Counted from the stretch's first letter, positions 33,370 through 42,202 are shown. The stretch is 64,000 nucleotides of DNA from Halolamina rubra (GCF_000739555.1 NZ_BBJN01000002.1:35564-99563), one strand, 5' to 3'. Notes: generated by a model from the sequence alone, not told the origin. Program-made: numbers and translations.

Positions 33370-33432
33370 CAGTCACGGGGAGCGACCGGCGACGGCCTCT
33401 GTGCCGTCGCCACGGAGCGGATCCCGTGACTG
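33370..33432 (+). repeat. Double-hairpin repeat, copy 6
   Basis: The outer stem is CAGTCACGGG/CCCGTGACTG (10 bp). The linker is GAGCGACC, the inner stem GGCGACGGC/GCCGTCGCC is perfect over 9 bp with a CTCTGT loop, and the second linker is ACGGAGCGGAT. The loop is the same as in copies 1 and 7, while the stem bases differ. Confidence 0.8.
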
Positions 33433-33510
33433 TGCGACCTCCCGCGCGCTCCGTCGCGCGGCTGCGGAGCCGATGCCGTGGTTGTGTAACCGACCTTGGC
33501 GCGTGACTCC
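33433..33510 (+). repeat. Partial double-hairpin repeats fused to copy 6
   Basis: GTGCGACC followed by an inner region and the right half of a unit (33447-33493, identical to 33307-33353 over 47 bases) lacks its own left outer stem. Another left-end fragment, ACCTTGGCGCGTGAC, follows at 33492-33506. The layout suggests unequal recombination or insertion of units into each other. Confidence 0.6.
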
Positions 33511-33523
33511 CCCAGACCCCGGC

Positions 33524-34327
33524 TCACTCGCCCAACCCAGAGAGCACCGTCTCCGCCACGCGAACCCGCTCCAGCGCGTCGACGCGCCGCTGGTCGAACA
33601 CGCCCCGGGCGCTCTCGAGAGCCTCCCCGTCGACCGCGAACTCGACGCCGGGGTAGGCGACGCCGGTCAGCACCAGCGGCTCGGGCGGCATCCGCGGCAC
33701 GCCCTTGCCGCCCTGCAGCGACCTCTCGCCCAGCACCTCGTCGACCCGGGAGCGCGGCTGGCCGTCGACGGCGACCTCGTCTATGACGCCGACGAGTCGG
33801 CGGACGAACTCACGGGGGAACCCGCCCGCCGAGACCGTGATCACGAGGAACTCGCCGTCGCGGTCGACCCCGATCGTCACGTCGCGGACGGTGCCCGTCT
33901 CGTCGCTGGTGAGGTTGTGGAAGTCGTGCTCGCCGGCGAGTCGGCTCGCGGCCGCCTCGGCGGCGTCGTCGTCGGCGTCCGGCGCGTGGAGGTGGTAGGT
34001 GTAGCTGCGCTCCGTGGCCGAGTGCGTCGCGTGGAACTCGTCGTCCACGTCGGCGGCCGCCCACGCGCGGATCGACCCCGGGAGCCGGCCGTTGAGCGCG
34101 GCGGGGGTGCACCAGTCCGGCGCGTCGAACGCGACCGTCTGGGCGACCGCGGAGACGCCGGCGTCGGTGCGGCCCGCGGCGGCGTACCCCGGCGGCGTCT
34201 CGCCGTCGTCGACGACGCCCGCCGCCGCGAGCGTTTCGAGCAGCGTCCCCTCGACGGTGGGCACGTCGGGCTGGCGCTGGAACCCGTAGAACTCCCGGCC
34301 GTCGTAGGCCAGCCTGAACGCGCGCAT
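33524..34327 (-). CDS. truA: tRNA pseudouridine synthase A
   Basis: The 267-residue TruA-type enzyme begins 'MRAFRLAYDGREFYGFQRQP' and has the catalytic motif AGRTDAGVSA with Asp55, 'RSYTYHLHAP' and 'FVRRLVGVIDEVAVDG'. TruA makes pseudouridine at positions 38-40 of tRNA anticodon arms. The length is normal for archaeal TruA. It is divergent from the ribonucleotide reductase, with about 400 bases between their starts. Confidence 0.92.
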   Translation of the reverse strand: MRAFRLAYDGREFYGFQRQPDVPTVEGTLLETLAAAGVVDDGETPPGYAAAGRTDAGVSAVAQTVAFDAPDWCTPAALNGRLPGSIRAWAAADVDDEFHATHSATERSYTYHLHAPDADDDAAEAAASRLAGEHDFHNLTSDETGTVRDVTIGVDRDGEFLVITVSAGGFPREFVRRLVGVIDEVAVDGQPRSRVDEVLGERSLQGGKGVPRMPPEPLVLTGVAYPGVEFAVDGEALESARGVFDQRRVDALERVRVAETVLSGLGE

Positions 34328-34659
34328 CTATCGGTCGAGTCCGGCCGGCGGGGCAAAAACGGTGCCGACCCGCGGCGCCGAGCAGCCCCTCTCGCCCCCG
34401 CCGACACCCCTTCCGTTCGGGTCGAAAACTCGCCGAAGTCGCGGCGGCGTCGCCGGCGTCGATTCACTTTCACCGCGGTTCGGTCAGCGTTATGTTCGTC
34501 CCGCACGTAGCCCCACACGAGTGCCGCGACGGCGGCCACACGCCTCACACGATGACCAGCAACAGCACCCAGAGTAAACAACCGAGTTTGTACTACTACA
34601 ACCGCACCGGGAACCAAACGGTTAATGGGGGTCCACGAGATAGGACTTCTCCGTCACAG
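34328..34659. other. Divergent promoter region of truA and class II ribonucleotide reductase
   Basis: No gene is credible in these bases. An inverted repeat TTGTA-CTAC-TACAA lies at 34588-34601 and could be an operator. A low-GC stretch at 34550-34630 is the likely promoter area for nrdJ. I looked for a cobalamin riboswitch and for NrdR-like boxes and saw neither clearly. Confidence 0.45.
34588..34601. promoter_or_regulatory. Small palindrome upstream of nrdJ, possible operator
   Basis: TTGTA and TACAA are separated by four bases, about 70 bases upstream of the leader frame and 130 bases before nrdJ. It may bind a dimeric regulator, but the match to any known box is not established. Confidence 0.25.
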
Positions 34660-34734
34660 ATGTCCGATCTACCCACCACCATCGAGACCCGCGTTCGGCC
34701 AGACAGCGCCGCGTTCGGGGTGAGCGCGCAGTGA
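34660..34734 (+). CDS. Possible 24-residue leader peptide overlapping nrdJ
   Basis: A short frame, MSDLPTTIETRVRPDSAAFG followed by VSAQ, ends in a TGA that overlaps the GTG start of nrdJ (GTGA). The overlap would let ribosomes finishing the short frame start nrdJ. Codon use is typical of the chromosome. It could be a true leader, an upstream extension of the nrdJ transcript, or coincidence. Confidence 0.35.
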   Translation: MSDLPTTIETRVRPDSAAFGVSAQ

Positions 34735-37700
34735 GCACGCCCGACCTGAGCGCCGACGAGCTGACCCTGCCGATCAAGCGCACCGACGGGGAGACGCTCG
34801 AGGACCGCCTGACCGACAACGCCTACGAGAACATCCTGCCGGCTCGCTACCTCCGGAAGAACGCCGACGGCGAGGTCACCGAGGATCAGGAGGAGCTGTT
34901 CGCCCGCGTCGCCAAGAACATCGCGCTCGCCGAGGCCGTCTACGAGGCCGAGCGGCAGGGCGTCGACGTGACCGTCACGCCCGACCAGCTCAAGCCCGAC
35001 CACCCGCGCCGCGACGAGCTCGCCGAGGAGGTGTTCGGCAAAGGGTTCGACGCCGACGCCGACACCGAGACGGTGCTGACCGAGCACAACGTCAACAAGT
35101 TCGCCTACGACACCGTCGTTCCCGAACTCGACGAGGAGATCGCCTCGTCGGTCCGCGAGACCCGCGAGGAGTTCGAGACGCTGATGACGGATCTCTCCTT
35201 CATGCCGAACTCGCCGACGCTGATGAACGCCGGCGACGAGCTCCAGCAGCTCTCTGCCTGTTTCGTCGACTCCCCCGCCGACGACATCACGGACATCCAC
35301 CAGACGGCGAAGGAGGCCGCCGAGGTGTTCCAGTCCGGCGGCGGCATGGGCTACGCGTTCTGGAAGCTCCGCCCCTACGGCGACTCCGTGGGCTCGACCG
35401 GCGGCATCGCCTCCGGGCCCATCACGTTCATGCGGACGTTCGACCAGATGTGTGAGACGATCGCGCAGGGCGGCGCCCGGCGGGGCGCCCAGATGGGCGT
35501 GATGCGCGTCTCGCACCCGGACGTGATCCAGTTCATCCACGCGAAGAACAAGGACGTGAGCCTCGCGAACACGCTGCGGCTCAACGACCCCGACGACTTC
35601 ACGCACAACTCCTTCGCGGACGCGCTGGAGGAGGCCCGCGAGCTCATCGACGACGAGGGTCGCGTCCCCGAGCACCTGCGCAACGCCGTCGAGGGCCACC
35701 TCTCGAACTTCAACATCTCCGTCGGCATCACCGACGACTTCATGGAGGCGCTGAAGAACGACGAGGAGTTCACCTTCACCAACCCTCGGACGGAGGAGCC
35801 CCACATCGCGACGCCGGAGACGAAGGAGCTGTACGACATGTTCGGGCTCGGCGAGTACGTCGAGGTCGGCGAGGAGCTCTCGGTGCCCGCCGAGGCGCTC
35901 TGGGACCAGCTCATCGAGGGCGCCCACGAGAACGGCGAACCGGGCGTCATCTACCTCGAGCGCGTGAACAAGCGCCACTCCTTCGACGTGGAGGAGCACC
36001 CCGACCACCGCATCCTCGCGACGAACCCCTGCGGCGAGCAGCCCCTCGAGGAGTACGAGGCCTGTAACCTCGGCCACATCAACCTCTCGACGCTCGCGGC
36101 GCAGGACGCGCCGGACTGGCGCGTCTGGGCCGACGAGCACGCCGACGAGTACGACTCCCACGAGGACGCTGTCTCGGCGTTCCTCGACGAGGCGATGAAC
36201 TGGGAGGACTTCGACCACCGCATCGCCTACGGCACGCGCTTCCTCGAGAACGTCGTCACGATGTCGGACTTCCCGGTCGACGAGATCGAGCAGAAGGTCC
36301 GGCAGATGCGCAAGATCGGCCTCGGCGTCATGGGGCTGGCCCAGCTGTACATCCAGCTCGGCGTCCGCTACGGCACCGACGACGCCGACGAGATCGCCCG
36401 GCAGCTGATGACCCACATCAACCACGGGTCGAAGGACGCCAGCCACGAGCTCGCCGAGGAGCGCGGCGTGTTCGCCGACTGGGAGGACTCGAAGTTCGCC
36501 GACCCGACGGCCTACCCCGACTGGTTCGAGCACCACACGGGCGAGGACCCGCAGGACTGGGCGGACGGCTACCCGCTGCGCAACCACAACACGACGACGA
36601 TCGCGCCGACGGGCACCACGTCGATGATCGGCAACACGACCGGCGGCTGTGAGCCGATCTACAACGTCGCCTACTACAAGAACGTCAGCGGCGACGTGCA
36701 GGGCGACGAGATGCTCGTCGAGTTCGACGACTACTTCCTCCGCGCGCTGGAGGACAACGACCTCGACGTGCAGGCCGTCAAGGAGGAGGCCCAGGAGCAG
36801 ATGGCGAACAACGAGTTCGACGGCGTCGAGGGGCTGGAGACGGTCCCGGACGCGCTGGGCGAGCTGTTCGTCGTCACCGGCGACCTGAGCGCCAAGCAGC
36901 ACGCCTCGATCCAGTGTGCCGCGCAGGCCGGCGTCGACTCCGCCATCTCGAAGACGGTCAACGCGCCCAACGACGCCAGCCTCGAGGACGCGAAGGACGC
37001 CTTCGAGTACGTGTACGACAACGGCGGCAAGGGCGTCACCTACTACCGCGACGGCACCCGCAGCAAGCAGGTGCTCACCACCCGCGCGGAGAACACCGAG
37101 TTCGCCGACGAGGACGAGGCCGCCGAGGCGCTCGTCGAGCAGATCACCGAGGTGTTCGGCGGGATCGAGGGGTTCCTCGACAACGAGGACGTGCAGGCCG
37201 CCCTCGACACGCAGGTCGAGAGCCTGCTCGCGAGCGCCGACGGCGACGAGACGCCGCCCGGCCGCAAGCGCCCGCGCCCGGACGTGCTCCACGGCGTCAC
37301 CCAGCGCATCGACACGGGCTACGGGAAGCTGTACGTGAACATCAACGAGGACCCGAGCACCGGCGAGCCGTTCGAGCTGTTCGCCAACATCGGCAACTCC
37401 GGCGGCTTCACCGCCTCCTTCACCGAGGCGCTGGCGAAGACGATCTCCACCTCGCTGCGCTCGGGCGTCGACCCCGACGAGATCGCCAGCGAGCTCCAGG
37501 GCATCCGCAGCCCGAAGGTCGCCTGGGACAAGGGTGAGCAGATCCAGTCGATCCCGGACGCCATCGGCACGGCGATGCGCCGGTACCTCGACGGCGAGAT
37601 CGACAAGGGGATCCCCCAGCAGCAGACGATCGACGAGCTCGACGACGAGGCGGCCGACGCGTCGACCGACGGCGGTGCGGCGGCGGCGGAGGCGCCGTCC

Positions 37701-37880
37701 GAGCCGACGAGCGTCGACGTCGACGCCGAGCCCGGAGCCGACGACGCCGCGAAGGAGGACGCCACGGGCGACCTGATCGCCTCCGGCGAGAGCCCGGAGT
37801 GTCCCGAGTGTGGCTCGATGAGCCTCTACTACTCCGAGGGCTGCAAGACCTGCGAGTCCTGCGGCTGGTCGGAGTGCTGA
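34731..37880 (+). CDS. nrdJ: Adenosylcobalamin-dependent (class II) ribonucleotide reductase
   Basis: The 1049-residue protein has an N-terminal region with 'DELTLPIKRTDGETLEDRL', the active-site regions 'LSACFVDSP', 'NPCGEQPLEEYEACNLGHIN' and 'TTTIAPTGTTSMIGNTTGG', and a C-terminal zinc/redox tail 'CPECGSMSLYY..CKTCESCGWSEC'. It reduces ribonucleotides to deoxyribonucleotides using B12 instead of an iron centre. A low-complexity linker rich in Ala and Asp (about residues 960-1010) precedes the tail. No intein is seen. The GTG start is linked to a possible leader frame. Confidence 0.94.
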   Translation: MSTPDLSADELTLPIKRTDGETLEDRLTDNAYENILPARYLRKNADGEVTEDQEELFARVAKNIALAEAVYEAERQGVDVTVTPDQLKPDHPRRDELAEEVFGKGFDADADTETVLTEHNVNKFAYDTVVPELDEEIASSVRETREEFETLMTDLSFMPNSPTLMNAGDELQQLSACFVDSPADDITDIHQTAKEAAEVFQSGGGMGYAFWKLRPYGDSVGSTGGIASGPITFMRTFDQMCETIAQGGARRGAQMGVMRVSHPDVIQFIHAKNKDVSLANTLRLNDPDDFTHNSFADALEEARELIDDEGRVPEHLRNAVEGHLSNFNISVGITDDFMEALKNDEEFTFTNPRTEEPHIATPETKELYDMFGLGEYVEVGEELSVPAEALWDQLIEGAHENGEPGVIYLERVNKRHSFDVEEHPDHRILATNPCGEQPLEEYEACNLGHINLSTLAAQDAPDWRVWADEHADEYDSHEDAVSAFLDEAMNWEDFDHRIAYGTRFLENVVTMSDFPVDEIEQKVRQMRKIGLGVMGLAQLYIQLGVRYGTDDADEIARQLMTHINHGSKDASHELAEERGVFADWEDSKFADPTAYPDWFEHHTGEDPQDWADGYPLRNHNTTTIAPTGTTSMIGNTTGGCEPIYNVAYYKNVSGDVQGDEMLVEFDDYFLRALEDNDLDVQAVKEEAQEQMANNEFDGVEGLETVPDALGELFVVTGDLSAKQHASIQCAAQAGVDSAISKTVNAPNDASLEDAKDAFEYVYDNGGKGVTYYRDGTRSKQVLTTRAENTEFADEDEAAEALVEQITEVFGGIEGFLDNEDVQAALDTQVESLLASADGDETPPGRKRPRPDVLHGVTQRIDTGYGKLYVNINEDPSTGEPFELFANIGNSGGFTASFTEALAKTISTSLRSGVDPDEIASELQGIRSPKVAWDKGEQIQSIPDAIGTAMRRYLDGEIDKGIPQQQTIDELDDEAADASTDGGAAAAEAPSEPTSVDVDAEPGADDAAKEDATGDLIASGESPECPECGSMSLYYSEGCKTCESCGWSEC

Positions 37881-37904
37881 GCTAGCGCAGTTCCCCTCTC
37901 GCTG

Positions 37905-39296
37905 CTACTCGGCTCGCGGTAGCGAGACCGTGATCCGGTTCCCGGACTCCTCGCCGGTCTCGACGTCGACGGTGCCGTTGGACAGCTCCACGGCCCAGTA
38001 GACGAGCCAGAACCCCAGCCCGCTGCTGTGGTAGACGTTCGTCATGTCGTGGTCGCCCGTGAGCACGTCGGACTCGAACGACGGGATCGGCTCGTGGTCG
38101 TCCTCGACGACGAGCTCGGCGCGATCGCCCGCGTGGGCCAGCGTGACCGTCACCCGCGGCCGCTCGGCGTCGCAGTGCTGGACCGCGTTCTCCAGCAGCT
38201 CCGTCACCGCCAGCACCAGCTCGGGGCGGCTGTCGACGACGGTCGGCTCTACCGACTCGATCTCGACGGTGCACTCGGGGTGGCGATCGCGGACGCACTC
38301 GACGCTCTCCTCGACGACGCGGTGGAGCTCGATCGCCTCGCTCGCCTGCTGGCCGGTGATCAGGTCGATCACCTCCCGCTCCTTCTCGGCGGTCTCGAGG
38401 AGCTTCTCCCCGACACGGCGGATCGCCTCGGTGTGCTCGGTCGCGCCCGACAGCTCGTCGTCGATGAGCTCGGCCCGGCCGAGGATGACGTTGAGGTCGT
38501 TCCGGAGGTTGTGTCTGAGCAGGTTGTCCATCACGACCAGCTGGCGCTCGCGGCGGCGCCGTTCGGTCACGTCCCTCGTGAACCCCGTGATCCGGACGAC
38601 CTCGCCGTCCCGGACGATCGGCTCCCCCTGCACCCAGACCCACCGATCGTACGCCTCCTCGGGGTTGACGCGGTACTCCATCTCCACCGACTCGCCGGCG
38701 GAGAGGCGGGCCATCGCATCCCGAACCCCGTCGCGGTCGTCGGGGTGGACCGCCTCGAGGAACGTGCTGGGGTCGGCCCGGTACGTCTCGACGTCGATCC
38801 CGTACACCTCCTCGAAGGCGGCGTTGACGAACAGCAGTTCCGACCAGTCGGCGTCGACCATCCAGAGCACGTCCGGCGAGATCGTGGCGAGCTCCTCCAG
38901 GCGCGTGGCGGTCTCCATCCGCTCGCGCTCGGCCGCCACGCGGTCGGTCACGTCGCGGGAGCTGATGACGTAGCCGTCGAGCCGGTCGTCGGCGAGGTTG
39001 TACATCCGGCTCTCCAGCCAGACCCAGCCGCCGTCGCCGGTCCGGTGGCGGTACTCGACGGTCTCCTCGACGAGCGTGTCGCGCTCGATCGCGCGGTCGA
39101 ACGCCGCCCGGACCTCGTCGACGTCGTCGGGGTGGATGTACTCGAAGGCGTTCTCGCCGATCAGCTCGCTCGGCTCGAAGCCGAGGATCCGCTCCGCGGC
39201 CTGGTTGGCGTACGTGAACGTCCCGTCGGCGTCGAGGAGGGCGATCTTGTCCTGGGTGTGATCCAGGAGAAGTCCGAGTGATTCGGACTGTTTCAT
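37905..39296 (-). CDS. Sensor histidine kinase with two PAS domains
   Basis: The 463-residue protein has two PAS domains (about residues 8-125, 'YANQAAERILGFEPSELIG'; 130-255, 'FVNAAFEEVYGIDVETY'). A histidine phosphorylation region RHNLRNDLNVILG near residue 270 and an ATPase domain with ELLENAVQH (N-box) follow; the G-box region reads DDHEPIPSFE and GLGFWLVYW, diverged from the classic DxGxG. No membrane segment or separate receiver domain is seen, so it is probably cytoplasmic. The start ATG at 39296 (MKQSESLGLLL) fits the domain edges. Partner and signal are unknown. Confidence 0.87.
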   Translation of the reverse strand: MKQSESLGLLLDHTQDKIALLDADGTFTYANQAAERILGFEPSELIGENAFEYIHPDDVDEVRAAFDRAIERDTLVEETVEYRHRTGDGGWVWLESRMYNLADDRLDGYVISSRDVTDRVAAERERMETATRLEELATISPDVLWMVDADWSELLFVNAAFEEVYGIDVETYRADPSTFLEAVHPDDRDGVRDAMARLSAGESVEMEYRVNPEEAYDRWVWVQGEPIVRDGEVVRITGFTRDVTERRRRERQLVVMDNLLRHNLRNDLNVILGRAELIDDELSGATEHTEAIRRVGEKLLETAEKEREVIDLITGQQASEAIELHRVVEESVECVRDRHPECTVEIESVEPTVVDSRPELVLAVTELLENAVQHCDAERPRVTVTLAHAGDRAELVVEDDHEPIPSFESDVLTGDHDMTNVYHSSGLGFWLVYWAVELSNGTVDVETGEESGNRITVSLPRAE

Positions 39297-39382
39297 CGTC
39301 CCTAAATTAACCCGTATGGGGATAACTCTCACGGGACGGCCGGTTTTTCGAACCTGCCGTTCTTCCGCGATATACCCTGACG

Positions 39383-40888
39383 TTACAGTTCGATCGTCTT
39401 CCGGACCCACCCCGTCGCCCCCGAGGGGCGGACCTCCGCCTCCCCGCGGGGCTGGGTCTCGCCGGTGCCGTCGACACAGCGGACGACCACCTCGTGGTCG
39501 CCGCCGGCCTCGTACTCGTGCTCCCACATGCGCCAGGCGTCGGCGGCCTCGCCGTCGGGCTCGGGCGCCTCGGCGTCGAGCGGCACCGCGCCCGGCAGCG
39601 GCTCCGACAGCGTCGCCTCGGTCCAGCTGTCGCCGCCGTCGGTCGACACTTCGACGGCGTCGACGCCGCGGGTGCCCGCGTAGGCGTGGCCGCCGACCCG
39701 GACCGTGTCGCCGTCGACGGTCGTGCTGTGGAGCTTGGCGACGGGGTTGACCTCGCCGGTGCCCTCCCAGCCGCGCTGCTCCCAGTAGCCGTCCTCGGGC
39801 TCGGTCCGGATCTCGATCTCGGTGAGCCACTTGGCGTTGGTCTCGCCCCAGTGGCCGGGGACGAGCGTGCGCAGCGGCGCGCCGTGGCCCCGCGGGAGCG
39901 GCCGGCCGTTCATCCCCCAGGCGAGCAGCCCGCCGTCGAGCGCCTCGCGGGGGAACGAGACGAAGTAGTCGTCGGCGCCGTGGAGCGTGACACAGCAGCT
40001 CTCGGGCGCGCCCGCCTCGTCGAGCACTGTCGAGACGGGGACGCCGTCCCAGAGCGCGGTGTCGATCTTCGTCCCGTTCAGCGGGTCGCTCACGCAGCGC
40101 AGCGTGACGAACCGGCGCTCGGCGTCGAACGCCTGGAGCTCCGAGAGCGTGAACGTCCGTTCGTCGGGCACCTCTCCGGTGACGGTGAGCTCCCAGTCGC
40201 TCGGCCCGAGCTGTGGGTCGACCGACGCGATGTCGACGGTGTAGAACCCGTCGGAGACGAGCGGGTCGGTGTCGGGCAGCGAGAGCGAGCGCTCGTCGGC
40301 GGCCGACAGCAGCTCCGCGGCGCCGGGGTCCGGCGGCTCGCGGGCCGTCCCCGCCGTCGACGCCGGCTCGCGGAGGCGGATCGCACTCGCCGCGAGCGCC
40401 GCGAGGGTGGCGGCGCCAGCCTGGAGCAGGCGTCGACGCCCCGGCGGCGTCTCGCGACTGCCCGGCCGACCCAGATCTAGCGTGGCGTCGGCGGCGACGG
40501 TGACGAGCGCGGCGCCGATCCCGGCCGCCAGCGCGCCGAGGAGGGCTCCCGACAGCGCCAGCGTGAGGGCGCCGACGAGGCCGAGCGTTGCGAGCGCTCG
40601 CTTGCGCGTGTCGGGGAGGTAGCGCCCGGCGAGGACCGAGATCGCGGCGTAGGCGCCCAGCAGCAGGACGCCGGTCGTGGCCACGAGCAGCGGCTGGGCC
40701 AGCTCACCCAGCGACCGAACGTCGTCGGCGACGAACCCGGGTGCCGTGTCGCGGACGACCGCGGCCGCGGCGGCGCCGACGAACGCCGGGCTGTCGCCCG
40801 CGACCAGCAGGGAGCCGGCGACGGCGCCGACCCCGACGAGCACGCCGACGCCGGCCTCGACCAACCCCGCGCTGCTCGGGCGGTTCAT
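39383..40888 (-). CDS. Membrane-anchored molybdopterin oxidoreductase (sulfite-oxidase/YedY-like)
   Basis: The 501-residue protein has four or five membrane segments in the first 155 residues, then a short twin-Arg-like stretch (GRRRLLQAGAATLAALAASA). A sulfite-oxidase-type domain has the Mo-binding Cys in LRCVSDPLNG, 'AWGMNGRPLPRGHGAPLR' and 'VPGHWGETNAKWLTEIEI', and a C-terminal Mo-co dimerisation domain ('GVDAVEVSTDGGDSW'). Members oxidise sulfite, reduce sulfoxides, or reduce other oxyanions. The fused membrane part suggests electron exchange with the membrane quinone pool. The exact substrate is not evident. Confidence 0.88.
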   Translation of the reverse strand: MNRPSSAGLVEAGVGVLVGVGAVAGSLLVAGDSPAFVGAAAAAVVRDTAPGFVADDVRSLGELAQPLLVATTGVLLLGAYAAISVLAGRYLPDTRKRALATLGLVGALTLALSGALLGALAAGIGAALVTVAADATLDLGRPGSRETPPGRRRLLQAGAATLAALAASAIRLREPASTAGTAREPPDPGAAELLSAADERSLSLPDTDPLVSDGFYTVDIASVDPQLGPSDWELTVTGEVPDERTFTLSELQAFDAERRFVTLRCVSDPLNGTKIDTALWDGVPVSTVLDEAGAPESCCVTLHGADDYFVSFPREALDGGLLAWGMNGRPLPRGHGAPLRTLVPGHWGETNAKWLTEIEIRTEPEDGYWEQRGWEGTGEVNPVAKLHSTTVDGDTVRVGGHAYAGTRGVDAVEVSTDGGDSWTEATLSEPLPGAVPLDAEAPEPDGEAADAWRMWEHEYEAGGDHEVVVRCVDGTGETQPRGEAEVRPSGATGWVRKTIEL

Positions 40889-40982
40889 GTCGGTGTGGTA
40901 GGCCTCCGCGAGGGAAAGCGTTCCCCCAGCGGCACGCTCGCCGCCCGTAACTGCTTTCTCGCCGGGGGTTCGACTGGCGGGC

Positions 40983-41114
40983 GTGAGCGACGACGGCCAC
41001 ACGGCGCCGGGGCGGCCCTGCCCCCACTGCGGCGAGACGATGGTTCACCGCCACTGCGAGTACGTCTGCCCCCAGCACGGCGTCGTCTTCGACTGCGCGG
41101 ACACGTTCTACTGA
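40983..41114 (+). CDS. Small zinc-finger protein, HVO_2523-like, beside crtB
   Basis: A 43-residue protein starts at GTG 40983, with CPHCGETMVHRHCEYVCPQH and then GVVFDCADTFY. The two CP-x-(C/H) pairs form a zinc finger. In Haloferax a similar small zinc-finger gene (HVO_2523) lies beside the crtB homologue (HVO_2524), as I recall. Conservation of this neighbourhood suggests a real gene, possibly linked to carotenoid expression, though that is inference. Confidence 0.7.
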   Translation: MSDDGHTAPGRPCPHCGETMVHRHCEYVCPQHGVVFDCADTFY

Positions 41115-41248
41115 CGGCGCGGCGCGTTCAATCGATGTCACCGCACCGCACAGTTAAGCCACTCCGGGTCCAACTGCCTGTACGGTACTGACTTTTCGCT
41201 CGGTGTCGACGGCGCGCGCCGTAGCCGGCGAGGGTCACCCGCCTCTCC

Positions 41249-42202
41249 ATGGTCGAACAACGACAGCTCGCCCGCAGCAAGCAGATCCACCGCGAGACCG
41301 GCAAGACGTTCTACGTCGCCACTCGCTTCCTCCCCGAGCGCGTGCGCCACCCGACGTACGTGCTGTACGCCTTCTTCCGCGTCGCCGACGAGGTCGTCGA
41401 CGGCGACAACGACCTCGACCCCGAGCAGCGCGCCGAGCGGCTGGAGGAGTTCCGCCGCGCGGCGCTCGGCGAGGAGCCGACCGACGACCCCGTGCTCGCG
41501 GCGTTCGCCGAGATCCGCGAGCAACACGGTATCCCCGAATCGGACGTGAACACGTTCGTCGACGCGATGGCGACCGACGTGGCGAAGGCCCGCTACGGGA
41601 CGTACGACGAGCTCCGCCAGTACATGGACGGCTCCGCCGCCGCCGTCGGGCGGATGATGACCGCCGTGATGGCGCCGGACCGCGCCGAGGCGGCGCTCCC
41701 GGCGGCGACGGCGCTGGGCGAGGCGTTCCAGCTCACCAACTTCGTCCGCGACGTGCGCGAGGACGTGATCGAGCGCGACCGGGTGTACCTCCCCGCGGCG
41801 ACGCTTGAGGCCCACGGCGCCAGCCACGAGCAGATCGCCCGCCTGGAGTTCGACGGGAACGTCGCCGACGCGGTGCAGGCCGAGCTCACCCGGGCGGAGG
41901 CGCTGTACCGCGACGGCGTCGCCGGCATCGAGCTGCTGCCGACTGACTGCCAGTTCCCGGTGCTGCTGGCGGCGATCCTCTACGTCGACCACCACCGACT
42001 GATCCGGGACCTCGACTACGACGTGGTGTCGACGACGCCCTCGCTGTCGACGCCGCGGAAGCTCTGGCTCGCCGCCCGGGCGCGGCTGGCGTGGCAACGA
42101 AACCCCGATCCTGTCGCCGTGTTCCGCTCGGTCAGCGCGATCCCGAGCGACGAGACCGACCAGCGGCTCCAGCGCGTCACCGGCCGGCTGCCGGTGCCCT
42201 AA
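41249..42202 (+). CDS. crtB: Phytoene synthase
   Basis: The 317-residue protein joins two geranylgeranyl diphosphates into phytoene. The two diphosphate-binding acidic motifs are present: DEVVDGD near residue 47 and DVREDVIERDRVYLP near residue 170. Other family marks are 'FYVATRFLPERVRHPTYVLYAFFRVAD' and 'YMDGSAAAVGRMM'. It feeds the bacterioruberin branch encoded next to it on the other strand. Its stop overlaps the cruF stop by four bases (CTAA read from both strands). Confidence 0.93.
   Translation: MVEQRQLARSKQIHRETGKTFYVATRFLPERVRHPTYVLYAFFRVADEVVDGDNDLDPEQRAERLEEFRRAALGEEPTDDPVLAAFAEIREQHGIPESDVNTFVDAMATDVAKARYGTYDELRQYMDGSAAAVGRMMTAVMAPDRAEAALPAATALGEAFQLTNFVRDVREDVIERDRVYLPAATLEAHGASHEQIARLEFDGNVADAVQAELTRAEALYRDGVAGIELLPTDCQFPVLLAAILYVDHHRLIRDLDYDVVSTTPSLSTPRKLWLAARARLAWQRNPDPVAVFRSVSAIPSDETDQRLQRVTGRLPVP

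Larger units (their letters stand above)
33204..33523. other. Convergent intergenic region with a cluster of double-hairpin repeats
   Basis: There is no gene here. The 320 bases between the ends of the M28 peptidase and truA are almost fully occupied by three complete double-hairpin repeats and at least three partial ones, described separately. Linkers such as TGTGTAACC join the units. Confidence 0.7.

Noticed and set aside
33204..33523. A possible CRISPR array
   Set aside because: The repeats are 60-base hairpins with changing stems and short linkers, not constant repeats with unique 30-40-base spacers. No cas genes are near.
34328..34730. A cobalamin riboswitch before nrdJ
   Set aside because: I looked for the B12 box and the long paired elements and could not find them. 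Only a small palindrome at 34588-34601 was seen.
34492..34734. An 80-codon frame upstream of nrdJ
   Set aside because: Its first 55 residues are rich in His, Ser and Thr with no haloarchaeal pattern. Only the last 24 codons were kept as a possible leader.
34596..37292. An 898-codon open frame on the minus strand
   Set aside because: It is antisense to nrdJ, with a Val/Leu/Arg/His-rich shadow composition and no domain. nrdJ on the plus strand is certain.
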